Assembly: GCA_900100245.1 (NCBI GenBank)
Contig: FNEU01000002.1
Coordinates: 124,001-188,000 of the forward strand
Length of the DNA stretch: 64,000 bases
Origin: Lachnospiraceae bacterium G41
GTDB lineage: Bacteria; Bacillota; Clostridia; Lachnospirales; Lachnospiraceae
Reading direction: 5' to 3'
The translations under genes were made by a program, and so were the position numbers. Below are positions 53,292 to 62,630 of this stretch, piece after piece (positions within the stretch are counted from its first letter, which is position 1; the number at the start of each line of letters is the position of its first letter). Under the pieces are notes generated by a model. The model worked only from the letters and a program-made list of their open reading frames with translations, had not been told where the DNA came from and made no database searches.

Positions 53292-53744
53292 ATGGGCGAT
53301 AAAAGAAATTGGAGTGCAGGCGGTTACACCTCTTTAGAAAAAGACGGTAAAGGTGTTTCTGCCGGAAACGTATACGAAAAGTATCAGGGTAAAGTTGCTG
53401 AAGGTCACGGATCGTGGGAGGTAACTACCAAAGAAAAGATTGCTATGATCATAGTAATGGTTTTATCCGTGATAGTTATAGCTACGGCTTTTGTAATCTT
53501 TTTCTTGCCGGTTCCTCTTTTGGCGAAGATTGTTTCTTTTATAATTGCAGGTATTCTTTTCTTTGTATTAATCGGTGGCTTCTTACTGATTGTTGTATTA
53601 CGTCATAATAAAAAGGAGCCGGGTGAAATGCATTATTATGATGTGGATTATGAAATCAACAACATTAACGGCAAAGGGTACGATAATACAAAGGAAATTA
53701 CCAAGGAAGAGTTCCTTTCTTCGGGTGATAAAAAAGACAAATAA
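53292..53744 (+). CDS. Small membrane protein of unknown function
   Basis: A 150-residue protein with a polar N-terminal region (about 1-48), two adjacent membrane helices (about 49-72 and 78-103) and a charged C-terminal tail. The chosen ATG 53292 is just after GAGGG; the frame is open to 53160 but covers the promoter and palindrome. No family is recognised. It is divergent from the acpP operon and precedes ychF, which has its own promoter. Confidence 0.75.
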   Translation: MGDKRNWSAGGYTSLEKDGKGVSAGNVYEKYQGKVAEGHGSWEVTTKEKIAMIIVMVLSVIVIATAFVIFFLPVPLLAKIVSFIIAGILFFVLIGGFLLIVVLRHNKKEPGEMHYYDVDYEINNINGKGYDNTKEITKEEFLSSGDKKDK

Positions 53745-53752
53745 CAATTTGT

Positions 53753-53781
53753 TTGAAGAAAAGGCATCTGTGTGATAAAAT
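53753..53781 (+). promoter_or_regulatory. Sigma-A promoter of ychF
   Basis: TTGAAG (53753-53758) and TAAAAT (53776-53781) are separated by 17 bases; the transcript would start about 35 bases before ATG 53823. Confidence 0.75.
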
Positions 53782-53822
53782 ACTTCTCGCATGTCATATA
53801 AGAGATTTAAGGAGTTATAAAA

Positions 53823-54923
53823 ATGAAATTAGGAATCGTGGGTTTACCCAACGTCGGAAAATCGACACTTTTTAATTCATTGACAAAGGCGGGAGCCGAA
53901 TCGGCCAACTATCCGTTCTGTACAATAGATCCCAACATCGGAATCGTTACCGTTCCCGATGAGAGAATAGTTAAGTTAGGCGAACTTTACAATACGAAGA
54001 AAGTTACGCCTGCCGTAATCGAATTCGTAGATATAGCAGGCCTCGTAAAAGGTGCAAGCAAAGGTGAAGGCCTCGGCAACCAGTTCCTGGCAAACATCAG
54101 AGAGGTTGATGCAATCGTTCATGTTGTAAGATGCTTCGAAGATGAGAACATTATACATGTAGAAGGAAGCGTAGACCCCGCGAGAGATATAGAGACAATT
54201 AATCTTGAACTTATCTTTTCAGATCTTGAAATCCTTGAGAGAAGATTTGCCAAGGTTACAAAGGGTGCAAGAATGGATAAGGCGCTTGCAAAGGAAGAGG
54301 AGATGCTTAAAGGTGTAAAGGCACACCTCGAAGAAGGCAAGATGGCGAGAACATTCGAAGTTCCCGATGATGAAGATCTTCAGAAAGCTTTTAAGGAATA
54401 TAATCTGCTCACAGCCAAACCCACTATTTATGCGGCTAACGTAGCGGAAGATGATATGGCTGATGACGGCGCATCAAACAAATTCGTACAGAGCGTCCGC
54501 GAGATTGCAAATAAAGAAGGATCGGGCACAATCGTAATCTGTGCGCAGATGGAACAGGAACTCGCAGAGCTTGACGAAGAAGAGAAGAAGGAATACCTCG
54601 AGGAACTCGGAGTAACATCTTCCGGACTTGATAAGCTTGTAACCGAAAGCTATTCGCTCCTCGGACTTATCAGTTTCCTTACGGCAGGAGAGGACGAATG
54701 CCGTGCATGGACCATCAAGAAAGGAACCAAGGCACCTCAGGCTGCAGGCAAGATCCATACGGATTTTGAAAGAGGCTTTATTAAGGCCGAAGTTGTTCCT
54801 TATGAAGTACTCATAAAAGAAGGCTCACTTTCCGCAGCAAAGGAAAAAGGCCTCGTAGGACTTGAAGGAAAAGAGTACGTCGTAAAAGACGGTGATGTGA
54901 TTCTTTTCAGATTTAACGTATAA
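53823..54923 (+). CDS. ychF: Redox-regulated ATPase/GTPase YchF
   Basis: Obg-family P-loop protein that prefers ATP and associates with ribosomes and stress responses. The 366 residues start with [17 protein letters not shown], carry [12 protein letters not shown], the [20 protein letters not shown] switch, and a C-terminal TGS-like domain ([20 protein letters not shown]). The usual length and motifs are complete. AAGGAG lies upstream, and a strong terminator lies downstream. Confidence 0.96.
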   Translation: MKLGIVGLPNVGKSTLFNSLTKAGAESANYPFCTIDPNIGIVTVPDERIVKLGELYNTKKVTPAVIEFVDIAGLVKGASKGEGLGNQFLANIREVDAIVHVVRCFEDENIIHVEGSVDPARDIETINLELIFSDLEILERRFAKVTKGARMDKALAKEEEMLKGVKAHLEEGKMARTFEVPDDEDLQKAFKEYNLLTAKPTIYAANVAEDDMADDGASNKFVQSVREIANKEGSGTIVICAQMEQELAELDEEEKKEYLEELGVTSSGLDKLVTESYSLLGLISFLTAGEDECRAWTIKKGTKAPQAAGKIHTDFERGFIKAEVVPYEVLIKEGSLSAAKEKGLVGLEGKEYVVKDGDVILFRFNV

Positions 54924-54949
54924 ATACAAATAATATAAGAAATAAATTT

Positions 54950-54981
54950 GAGGATTGATGAAAAATCAGTCCTCTTTTTTT
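54950..54981 (+). terminator. Rho-independent terminator after ychF
   Basis: GAGGATTGAT pairs with ATCAGTCCTC (one T-G wobble) across a GAAAA loop, and seven T follow. Confidence 0.88.
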
Positions 54982-55050
54982 ATTTCTTTTTTGACGATAT
55001 TGGGGTTTGGGACTGTGTAAAGTACAAGATATGGACAATACGATAAAATC

Positions 55051-55071
55051 GGGCTTTGCGGCCCTTTTTTT
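55051..55071 (+). terminator. Possible weak second terminator upstream of the mra promoter
   Basis: GGGC and GCCC form a short stem with a TTTGCG loop followed by T7. It may isolate the mra operon from upstream transcription. Only four base pairs, so uncertain. The rest of 54982-55106 shows no gene or motif. Confidence 0.4.
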
Positions 55072-55106
55072 CTTTAAAAAAATTTAAAAAAATCTTAAAA
55101 AAATCC

Positions 55107-55135
55107 TTGAAAAACTTTAAAGATTCTTCTATACT
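55107..55135 (+). promoter_or_regulatory. Promoter of the mra/division operon
   Basis: TTGAAA (55107-55112) and TATACT (55130-55135) are exactly 17 bases apart; the start would be about 55142, immediately before the MraZ repeats. Confidence 0.82.
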
Positions 55136-55143
55136 AAAAACAA

Positions 55144-55183
55144 GTGGTGACTCAGTGGGGACTTCGTGATGATTTAGTGGTGA
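55144..55183 (+). promoter_or_regulatory. MraZ operator: four direct repeats at 11-base spacing
   Basis: GTGGTGA, GTGGGGA, GTGATGA and GTGGTGA begin at 55144, 55155, 55166 and 55177. This matches the tandem TGGGN-type boxes bound by the MraZ ring in other bacteria, although here they sit just after the transcription start. MraZ encoded 60 bases later would repress its own operon. Confidence 0.8.
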
Positions 55184-55242
55184 GAAAAGAGTCACAAATT
55201 GGTGATCAGTTGGCCGATAAGACGACGGTAAAGGGTAACAAA

Positions 55243-55659
55243 ATGGGCTTTATGGCAGAATATCAAAATAATATGGATGCCAAGGGTAGAGTAATCTTCC
55301 CTGTTAAGTTCCGTGAGGCCATTGGCAATTCTTTTATCCTTACCAAAGGAATCGACAACAACCTTACGATTTATCCGATGGATGAATGGAAGAAGGTTGA
55401 AGCAAAGTTAGCCAATCTTAAGGTTGCCAATGAAGGCGCCAGAAATTTAAAGAGACGTTTACAGGGCTCGGCCGTAACTATTGAAGTAGACAATCAGGAC
55501 AGAATATCAATTCCGCAGAACTTAAGAAGATTTGCCGGACTTGAAAAAGAAGTTCTCTTCATAGGCCAGGGCGAATACATAGAAGTTTGGTCCAAGAGCA
55601 GATATGAATCCATCGATGACTTTGATCTTTCGGCAGCTCTTGCGGATATAGATTTTTAA
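55243..55659 (+). CDS. mraZ: Transcriptional regulator MraZ
   Basis: A 138-residue AbrB-like DNA-binding protein that autoregulates the division and cell-wall operon. The duplicated motif is visible: [18 protein letters not shown] and [20 protein letters not shown] 55243 is used (AAGGG 7 bases upstream, [10 protein letters not shown] close to the family start). A GTG reading from 55144 would run through the operator repeats and is rejected. Its binding repeats lie directly upstream. Confidence 0.95.
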   Translation: MGFMAEYQNNMDAKGRVIFPVKFREAIGNSFILTKGIDNNLTIYPMDEWKKVEAKLANLKVANEGARNLKRRLQGSAVTIEVDNQDRISIPQNLRRFAGLEKEVLFIGQGEYIEVWSKSRYESIDDFDLSAALADIDF

Positions 55660-55673
55660 GCAAGGAAACGCGG

Positions 55674-56612
55674 ATGGAATTTAAACATTATTCCGTCATG
55701 CTCAAGGAAACAGTTGACGGACTGAACGTAAAAGAAAACGGAATATATGTTGACTGCACCTTAGGCGGTGCGGGACATTCGACAGAAATTCTTAAAAGAC
55801 TTAAAGGGACGGGCAGATTAATCGGAATCGACCAGGATGCGGATGCACTTGAAGCGGCGAAGGAAAGACTCAAAGATTTCGACAATGTCACATACGTCCA
55901 TTCGAATTTTGAAAACATAAAAGAAATATTAAAGAACGAAGGAATAGAAAAGGTCGACGGAATACTTGCAGACCTCGGAGTAAGTTCCTACCAGTTCGAT
56001 ACACCGGAGAGAGGCTTTTCCTACAGATTCGATGCTCCGCTCGATATGAGAATGAACAAAGAGAGCGAAATAAGTGCTTACGAAATCGTCAATGAGTATT
56101 CGGAAGATAAGCTTTTCAAAGTAATAAGAGATTACGGCGAAGAAAAATTCGCCAAGAACATAGCCAAGCACATCTGCATGAGAAGAAGCGAGGCACCCAT
56201 AAAAACAACATTTGAACTAAACGAAATCATAAAAGCTGCAATCCCTGCGAAAATGCGAGAGAAAGGCGGTCATCCTTCCAAGAGAACCTTCCAGGCAATA
56301 AGAATTGAATGCAACAGGGAACTGGAAGTACTTGAAAACACACTGGATGACATGATTGAGTGCTTAAACGATGGAGGAAGGCTCTGTATCATAACTTTTC
56401 ACTCACTCGAAGACAGAGCGGTAAAAAACAATTTCAAAACGAACGAGAACCCTTGTATATGCCCACCGAGTTTTCCGGTATGTACATGCGGCAGAAAGCC
56501 TAAAGGAAAAATAATTACCAGGAAACCGATTACTGCGTCGGAAGAAGAACTGGAAGAAAACAGCAGAAGCCAGTCGGCTAAACTTAGAATATTTGAAAAA
56601 ATAAGTGAATGA
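55674..56612 (+). CDS. rsmH: 16S rRNA (cytosine(1402)-N(4))-methyltransferase RsmH
   Basis: SAM-dependent N4-methyltransferase of C1402 in 16S rRNA, 312 residues. It begins with [13 protein letters not shown], has the SAM loop [21 protein letters not shown] and the late [12 protein letters not shown]. The order mraZ-rsmH-ftsL is standard. The stop overlaps the frame of the next gene. Confidence 0.96.
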   Translation: MEFKHYSVMLKETVDGLNVKENGIYVDCTLGGAGHSTEILKRLKGTGRLIGIDQDADALEAAKERLKDFDNVTYVHSNFENIKEILKNEGIEKVDGILADLGVSSYQFDTPERGFSYRFDAPLDMRMNKESEISAYEIVNEYSEDKLFKVIRDYGEEKFAKNIAKHICMRRSEAPIKTTFELNEIIKAAIPAKMREKGGHPSKRTFQAIRIECNRELEVLENTLDDMIECLNDGGRLCIITFHSLEDRAVKNNFKTNENPCICPPSFPVCTCGRKPKGKIITRKPITASEEELEENSRSQSAKLRIFEKISE

Positions 56613-56623
56613 GGGAAAAGGGA

Positions 56624-57088
56624 ATGGAACAGAGTTTGGAATTCAAAGGATTAAAAAGAAGAAATACAACATTATACACTAACTCCAATTTGGCAGTTAA
56701 AACAAATCCCAAGGAAAAAGTAAAAAGAAATCTTGATATTTTGCCCAATGAGATTAAAAAACACAATATATCGGGCAAATTACTCATGTCTTTATTCTAT
56801 ATTGTGTGTATAGGTCTTTTCATCGGGTCAATTTTGATGTATATTAGTCTGCAGGGTGATTTATCTACTTCGGTAGACAAAATCGCATCTCTTCAGTCAC
56901 AGTATGAGACATTAAAGAAAAACAACGATGCCGAATATGCTGCAATCAACAATTCCATCGACAATGAAGAGATTAGAAGAGTTGCAATCGAAAAATTAGG
57001 AATGCATTATGCATCGGAAGGCCAGATAGTAACCTACACAGAGAATTATGCTAATGACTATGTAAAAGTTCTTTCCGTAATCAATTAG
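56624..57088 (+). CDS. ftsL: FtsL-like cell division protein
   Basis: A 154-residue bitopic protein with a basic cytoplasmic N-terminal region, one membrane helix (LLMSLFYIVCIGLFIGSIL) and a coiled-coil extracellular part (DKIASLQSQYETLKKNND) ending in RRVAIEKLGMHYA. This is the FtsL/DivIC architecture and position, as the partner of DivIB at the septum. ATG 56624 is preferred for its GAGGGA/AAGGG site; ATG 56609 overlaps the rsmH stop and is a possible alternative. Confidence 0.85.
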   Translation: MEQSLEFKGLKRRNTTLYTNSNLAVKTNPKEKVKRNLDILPNEIKKHNISGKLLMSLFYIVCIGLFIGSILMYISLQGDLSTSVDKIASLQSQYETLKKNNDAEYAAINNSIDNEEIRRVAIEKLGMHYASEGQIVTYTENYANDYVKVLSVIN

Positions 57089-57097
57089 GAATAAAAC

Positions 57098-59374
57098 ATG
57101 GAAGGTTTTTTAAAAAAATTCTTACAATACATTCATGAAACAAACCTCTTTTTGGGAGAGAGTTTCAGAAGAATGTTCGGATTCGGAAAATTCGAAAAAT
57201 ACGGCAATAAAGATAATAAGAGTAACCAACAGGTTGCTCTTATTCGCGTATTATTCATATTACTTGCAATCTCTTTTGTAATAATTGTTTTACGACTTTC
57301 CTATATTGTTACTTTCAAAGGCGAAGAATATAAGCGAATGGTTTATTCGCAGCGTCAGACCTCCGATATCGTAATTCCCTGCGAAAGAGGAAGTATATAT
57401 GATGCGAAGGGAACCGTTCTTGCTTCAAACATAAAAAAATACATTGTTATCCTGGACGCAAAACAGGTAATGGATTATTCAAAACAGATGGGCAATTCGG
57501 CATACATTGAAGCAACAGCCGAAGCTCTCAACCAATATCTCGGTTTCGACAAACAACAAATCGTCGATTTTATCTACAACAATCCCAAAGATGCTTACGA
57601 GAGAATTTCAAAAGACGAAAACGGAAAAGTAATAGCTCTTGATGCTGAAGAGGTTAAACCTCTTATGGAAGCGATTACCGCTTCCAAATCAAAGGGCAGT
57701 ACCGTAAAACCTATTTACGGCATTCAGTTCGAGGATTCATACAGCAGAATTTATCCAAACAACTCACTTGCGTGTGACCTTCTCGGCTATGTAAACGATG
57801 GCGGCGTCGGAATGTATGGCCTCGAGCAGTATTACGAAGAAGAATTAAAAGGTGTTGACGGCAGATCGTTCGGTTACATCAATGACTATACAAATCTTGA
57901 AAGACAGATAGTTCCCGCTAAAAACGGCAACTCACTTGTTCTTAACATCGACGCTTCAATTCAGAGAATAGTAGAGAGAAAAATCATCGAAGTCAATGAA
58001 AGCATGGATTACAGTGAGCGTTCAGGCTCATACAATACCGGCGTTATTATTATGGAATGCGATACCGGTAATGTGCTCGCCATGGCAGGATGGCCCTTTT
58101 ATGATTTGAACAATCCAAGAGAAGTAACGATTGATAAGTATTATTCAACCAAGCAGATAAATGAACTTATGTCAAAATTTGCGATACAGGAAGGTTGGGT
58201 AAACGGAATATCGAGCAATATCTTTATCGAAGAAGATAAGCCTCCTTATTTTAAGATTTTGAATGAAGAGACGGGCAAAGACGATGTAGTAATGCTGACT
58301 CAGGAACAGCTTGACAAGCTTGACGACGATCTCTCGGGCTATGTCAGAGACGGTGTATGGAAGAACTTTTGTATTTCCGATACATATGAGCCGGGTTCTG
58401 TTGCAAAAACAATCACCACAGCCATCGGTCTTGACTCGGGCAAGCTCGTTCCTTCGGACAGCTTTCATTGTACGGGTCTGATTGAAGTACTCGACAGAAC
58501 AATTCACTGTTCACACAGATGGGGCTGCGGCGGCGGAGATTTAAGAATGTGTCTCGTAAAATCCTGCAACCCTGCATATACGCAGTTTGGCAAGAAAATC
58601 GGAAAAGAGACATTCCTTGAGTACTCAAAAGACTTCTACGGTGTTAAAACAGGCATAGATTTAACCGGTGAAGTAAGTGCCGAAGGTCTGGTATTCACTG
58701 AGAAAACACTTAATACGACAGAGCTTGCAACCGCATCATTCGGCCAGGGCTTTAACGCCACAATGATTCAGATGATCTGCGGTTTCAATTCGCTTATTAA
58801 CGGCGGACAGTATTATGAGCCCCATGTTGTAAACAGAATAGTAGATGAGAACGGATGTATAGTTAAAAATATAGAGCCCAGAATCTTAAAACAGACAGTA
58901 TCGGAGTCAACTTCCGACAAGCTTAAAGATTACTGTATCGGTGTTGTAGAAGAGTCTGAAGGTACAGGTAAGAAATCAAGACCTGCAGGCTACAGAATCG
59001 GCGGTAAAACAGGTACTGCTCAGATTTCGGGTGTCGGCGGATATCAGGCAGGACAGTATGTCGTATCTTTTATGAGCTTTGCTCCTGCTGATGATCCTCA
59101 GCTTGTAATGTATGTTGTAATCGACAGACCGAACATTCCCGACCAGTCATCGGGTGCTGTTAATCAGGCCTGCGAGCTTACAAGAGAGATTTATACGGAG
59201 GTGCTTCCGTACCTCAATATTCCGATGACGGAACCGCTGACCGAAAAAGAATACGAAGAACTCCTTGAAAAGGGTATTTATACGTCTAATATAGTTATTG
59301 AAGAAAATGTTCCCGAAGATAACACGGATATAGCTGATGAAATGACAGGCGAAATCATCGAGCCTGCAAATTAA
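57098..59374 (+). CDS. ftsI: Class B penicillin-binding protein (FtsI/PBP2B/SpoVD type)
   Basis: Septal peptidoglycan transpeptidase, 758 residues. A membrane anchor (VLFILLAISFVIIVLRLSYIV, about 50-70) is followed by the dimerisation region (RGSIYDAKGTVLA). The catalytic domain has SVAK (Ser 434, Lys 437), SCN (489-491) and KTGT (from Lys 637). There is no C-terminal PASTA domain, so it is a PBP2B-like rather than SpoVD-like form by that criterion. It follows ftsL by 9 bases. Confidence 0.93.
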   Translation: MEGFLKKFLQYIHETNLFLGESFRRMFGFGKFEKYGNKDNKSNQQVALIRVLFILLAISFVIIVLRLSYIVTFKGEEYKRMVYSQRQTSDIVIPCERGSIYDAKGTVLASNIKKYIVILDAKQVMDYSKQMGNSAYIEATAEALNQYLGFDKQQIVDFIYNNPKDAYERISKDENGKVIALDAEEVKPLMEAITASKSKGSTVKPIYGIQFEDSYSRIYPNNSLACDLLGYVNDGGVGMYGLEQYYEEELKGVDGRSFGYINDYTNLERQIVPAKNGNSLVLNIDASIQRIVERKIIEVNESMDYSERSGSYNTGVIIMECDTGNVLAMAGWPFYDLNNPREVTIDKYYSTKQINELMSKFAIQEGWVNGISSNIFIEEDKPPYFKILNEETGKDDVVMLTQEQLDKLDDDLSGYVRDGVWKNFCISDTYEPGSVAKTITTAIGLDSGKLVPSDSFHCTGLIEVLDRTIHCSHRWGCGGGDLRMCLVKSCNPAYTQFGKKIGKETFLEYSKDFYGVKTGIDLTGEVSAEGLVFTEKTLNTTELATASFGQGFNATMIQMICGFNSLINGGQYYEPHVVNRIVDENGCIVKNIEPRILKQTVSESTSDKLKDYCIGVVEESEGTGKKSRPAGYRIGGKTGTAQISGVGGYQAGQYVVSFMSFAPADDPQLVMYVVIDRPNIPDQSSGAVNQACELTREIYTEVLPYLNIPMTEPLTEKEYEELLEKGIYTSNIVIEENVPEDNTDIADEMTGEIIEPAN

Positions 59375-59392
59375 TAAAGAGGAATTAAAGTA

Positions 59393-60355
59393 ATGAGTGA
59401 GACGACAAAAATTATCGTAATATTTCTGGCAGCATTTGAAATAATGCTTCTTTTGGCACCTGCGGGACTGCCTCTTTTAAGAAGACTTAAATTCGGCCAG
59501 ACCGTAAGAAATGAAGGACCCGAATCGCACCTTGCGAAAAACGGTACTCCAACCATGGGCGGAATCATGATAATGATTGCATTTACTATTCCCTGTATTT
59601 TCTTTATCAAAGATCACGAGGAGATATTTGCACCATGCGTTATTGCAATTCTTTTCGGATTTGTCGGATTCCTCGATGATTATCTTAAGGTAAAAAGAAA
59701 GAAATCGGAAGGTTTAAAGCCTTGGCAGAAGATGGGTCTTCAGATAATTTTTACGATTGCAATAATTGTTTTCCTGTACTTTTTCTCGGACATATCACCT
59801 GCTATAAAGGTGCCTTTTATAAAAGGTGTTGAATTTAACATCGGCTGGTGGGTCTTACCCCTTAACTTTGTAGCAATCTTGGGAACCGATACCGGTGCAA
59901 ACTTTACGGATGGACTTGACGGGCTCGTATCTAAGGTTACCATCGTTATTTTGATTTTCTTATTCTTTGCGGCAAGAATGCAGGGAAGTGCACTCGTATA
60001 TCCCATTGCGGCTTTCTCAGGCGCATTGCTTTCATTCCTGCTTTTTAACGCACATCCCGCGAGAGTATTCATGGGTGATACCGGCGCGCTTGCAATAGGC
60101 GGATTTGTTGCCTTATGTGCGATTGAACTAAAGTTGACATTATTCCTTGTTATCATTGCGTTTGTTTACGTAGCAGAAGTTGCTTCGGTTATCATGCAGG
60201 TAAGTTATTTCAAGCTTACACACGGCAAGAGAATATTTAAAATGACTCCGATACATCATCATTTCGAAAAATGCGGATGGGCAGAAGAGAAGGTAGTAAC
60301 GGTATTTACAATCGTAACCATAATACTTTGCATGATTGCCCTGCTTGGTATGTAA
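59393..60355 (+). CDS. mraY: Phospho-N-acetylmuramoyl-pentapeptide transferase (MraY)
   Basis: Integral membrane enzyme that makes lipid I from UDP-MurNAc-pentapeptide and undecaprenyl phosphate. The 320 residues include GTPTMGGIMI, GFLDDYLKVKRKKS (catalytic Asp pair), NFTDGLDGLVS, FMGDTGALAIGGF and PIHHHFE, all in the expected order, with about ten membrane helices. Normal length. Start 59393, 18 bases after ftsI. Confidence 0.96.
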   Translation: MSETTKIIVIFLAAFEIMLLLAPAGLPLLRRLKFGQTVRNEGPESHLAKNGTPTMGGIMIMIAFTIPCIFFIKDHEEIFAPCVIAILFGFVGFLDDYLKVKRKKSEGLKPWQKMGLQIIFTIAIIVFLYFFSDISPAIKVPFIKGVEFNIGWWVLPLNFVAILGTDTGANFTDGLDGLVSKVTIVILIFLFFAARMQGSALVYPIAAFSGALLSFLLFNAHPARVFMGDTGALAIGGFVALCAIELKLTLFLVIIAFVYVAEVASVIMQVSYFKLTHGKRIFKMTPIHHHFEKCGWAEEKVVTVFTIVTIILCMIALLGM

Positions 60356-60373
60356 ATCATTTAAGAGATAAAC

Positions 60374-61672
60374 ATGAGCGAAAACGTAAAAGAAAAAAAG
60401 AATAGTGTAAAAGAGAGACTTTTTTCCGGAAAGGAAATCGATATATCCATTATCTTTATAGCGATTTTCTTATCGGTTTTTTGTCTTGTTTTCGTGTATT
60501 CCGCACTTGCTTTTGAAGAGGGTGCAAGTAAAACTATCTTTAATGTACTGACCCTTAAAAGCTCCGACAGAACACTGTTTAAAACGCTGATTTATATCAT
60601 TGCCGGAATCGTCGGAATGCTTGTTCTTGCTCTTGCAAACGTAAAGGGCTTTAAACAGAAATTCCCGCTTGTAATGTCAATACTTTCAAATCCGATGATT
60701 TATTATGTCATTACCTGCGGTATGTTTGTTTTCATCGAAATTATGAAGCACGTCGGAAACGATGTGGGCGGCGAGAGCGAAAAGACCGCGATTGTCGGCG
60801 GCGGCTGGCTTTTAAAAGCTAACGGTGCATACAGGTGGATTAGAATCCCCGGTCTTAATATTTCTTTCCAGCCTTCGGAGATTGCAAAATTCCTGCTTAT
60901 CGTATGTTTTGCGATAATTATTTATAATGCCGGAATGAGTCTTAAGTATAAAAGAGGCATATTCCTATATCTTTTTATAGCAGGTATTCCTACATTCTTT
61001 ATCTATGAATTTTCGTCGGATATGTCTTCCGCGATTGTTATGTTCGGTATTCTTTTTATCATGATGTTTGTGGCTGCACCGGACCTTAAAAACAGTTTGT
61101 TGATAACGGCTGTAATGTTCCTTCTGGTAGGCCTTTTGTTTACCGGCCTTATTGCAATTAACCACGGCAAAGAAGAGTCCGACATTCATCCTTATCAGGC
61201 TAAAAGACTTCTTGCTTGGCTTTATCCCGAAGATTATCCCGCATCCGCAGATCAGACCAATCAGGCTTTGTATGCAATAGGCTCGGGCGGATATCTCGGT
61301 GAAGGCATAGGCAACAGTATGCAGAAAATCAAAAAGCTTCCCGAAGCACAGAACGATATGATCTTCGCACTTATCTGCGAGGAGCTCGGATTTGCCGGAG
61401 GACTTATTGTTATTCTTTTATACTTTGTACTGATATTCAGAATGTATATGATTGCGCAAAATACCAAGAGTCTCTTGGACCGAATGATAGTCGTCGGGGT
61501 AATAGCCCACGTCGGGCTTCAGGTAATCATTAACATCTGCGTTGTTACCAGACTTTTCCCGAATACCGGTATTCCGCTTCCGCTTATTTCATCGGGCGGC
61601 AGTTCAATTTTATTCATGTATCTTGAACTCGGACTCGTGCTTAATATAGGCAAGTCCATAGTGAGAAAATAA
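60374..61672 (+). CDS. ftsW: SEDS-family peptidoglycan glycosyltransferase FtsW
   Basis: Septal glycan polymerase that works with the class B PBP encoded upstream. The 432-residue, roughly ten-helix protein has FQPSEIAKFLLIV, GIGNSMQKIKKLPEAQNDMIFALI and PLPLISSGGSSIL, the SEDS signatures. An insert in the first extracellular loops is visible. Position in the division cluster favours FtsW/SpoVE over RodA. Its last base shares an A with the next start. Confidence 0.93.
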   Translation: MSENVKEKKNSVKERLFSGKEIDISIIFIAIFLSVFCLVFVYSALAFEEGASKTIFNVLTLKSSDRTLFKTLIYIIAGIVGMLVLALANVKGFKQKFPLVMSILSNPMIYYVITCGMFVFIEIMKHVGNDVGGESEKTAIVGGGWLLKANGAYRWIRIPGLNISFQPSEIAKFLLIVCFAIIIYNAGMSLKYKRGIFLYLFIAGIPTFFIYEFSSDMSSAIVMFGILFIMMFVAAPDLKNSLLITAVMFLLVGLLFTGLIAINHGKEESDIHPYQAKRLLAWLYPEDYPASADQTNQALYAIGSGGYLGEGIGNSMQKIKKLPEAQNDMIFALICEELGFAGGLIVILLYFVLIFRMYMIAQNTKSLLDRMIVVGVIAHVGLQVIINICVVTRLFPNTGIPLPLISSGGSSILFMYLELGLVLNIGKSIVRK

Positions 61673-62511
61673 TGGCGAAAAAAAGAAAACTCAAAAAACC
61701 GGATATAAATACCTCTAAGATCGGATTGATATTCAAATACAATCTGACCAAGTTTATTGTTCCGTTTGTCGCTGTAATGGTAATCGGAATAGCTGTTTTT
61801 GCGTTCATTGAAAACTTTAAGGTAAAGACGGTAATAGTAGAGGGCTCTACACACTATACGACAGATGAAATCACCAACTACGTTTTGGATTCAAGATTTT
61901 GCAGGAATACGGCTTTTGTATACCTAAAATATCACAACAAATCCATAAAAGACGTACCCTTCGTGGAGCAGATGGATGTTAATATCGTCGACAGAAATAC
62001 GGTTAAGATTCATGTGTATGAAAAGTATACCGCTGGCTGCATTCAGAGCCTTGGAAATTTCGTATATTTTGACAATGACGGTAAGGTAATCGAAATATCG
62101 GAGATTAAGACCGAAAATGTACCGGTTGTAACAGGACTTTCGTTTGATCATTTTACACTCCATGAACCGCTTCCTATCGAGAATAAAGAGGTATTCAATT
62201 CGATTCTTAATATTACAAAACTCTTAAATAAAAACGATTTAATCGCAGACACTATTTATTTTGACGAGAACAGAAATATCACGCTTTTCTTTGATGATGT
62301 GAGAGTAAATATAGGTGACGGCTCAAACATGAACGAACAGTTTATGACTTTGCCTAAAATATTGCCTTCCTTAGAGGGTCAAAAGGGCGTTCTTCACATG
62401 GAAAAATATGCGGAAGACAACCCCAATGTGGTGTTTAATATCGACACCGAAGATGAGCCGCTTCTTACCACTGAATTACAGGATACTCCCGGCATAATTC
62501 TTGTTGAGTAA
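61672..62511 (+). CDS. divIB: Cell division protein DivIB/FtsQ
   Basis: A 279-residue bitopic division protein that binds FtsL/DivIC. The basic cytoplasmic start (AKKRKLKKPD) is followed by one membrane helix (FIVPFVAVMVIGIAVFAFI), a POTRA domain (KVKTVIVEGSTHYTTDEI), and a beta-domain. It overlaps the end of ftsW by one base. The tail ends near 62511, before the ftsZ promoter. Confidence 0.9.
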   Translation: MAKKRKLKKPDINTSKIGLIFKYNLTKFIVPFVAVMVIGIAVFAFIENFKVKTVIVEGSTHYTTDEITNYVLDSRFCRNTAFVYLKYHNKSIKDVPFVEQMDVNIVDRNTVKIHVYEKYTAGCIQSLGNFVYFDNDGKVIEISEIKTENVPVVTGLSFDHFTLHEPLPIENKEVFNSILNITKLLNKNDLIADTIYFDENRNITLFFDDVRVNIGDGSNMNEQFMTLPKILPSLEGQKGVLHMEKYAEDNPNVVFNIDTEDEPLLTTELQDTPGIILVE

Positions 62512-62526
62512 AAATATTAAAAAAAC

Positions 62527-62555
62527 TTGCTTTATTTTACATAAAATTGTAAAAT
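62527..62555 (+). promoter_or_regulatory. Promoter of ftsZ
   Basis: TTGCTT (62527-62532) and TAAAAT (62550-62555) are 17 bases apart, giving a leader of about 70 bases before ATG 62631, so ftsZ can be expressed independently of the upstream operon. Confidence 0.68.
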
Positions 62556-62630
62556 ACTAATATATGTGTGTAAATTTAGCAATATATCTATAAATTGTAT
62601 ATTTCATATTGTGTTTAGGAGGAGTTAAAA

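Noticed and set aside
55144-55242. GTG-initiated N-terminal extension of MraZ.
   Set aside because: It would translate the operator repeats and lie right at the transcript start; MraZ proteins begin near [10 protein letters not shown].
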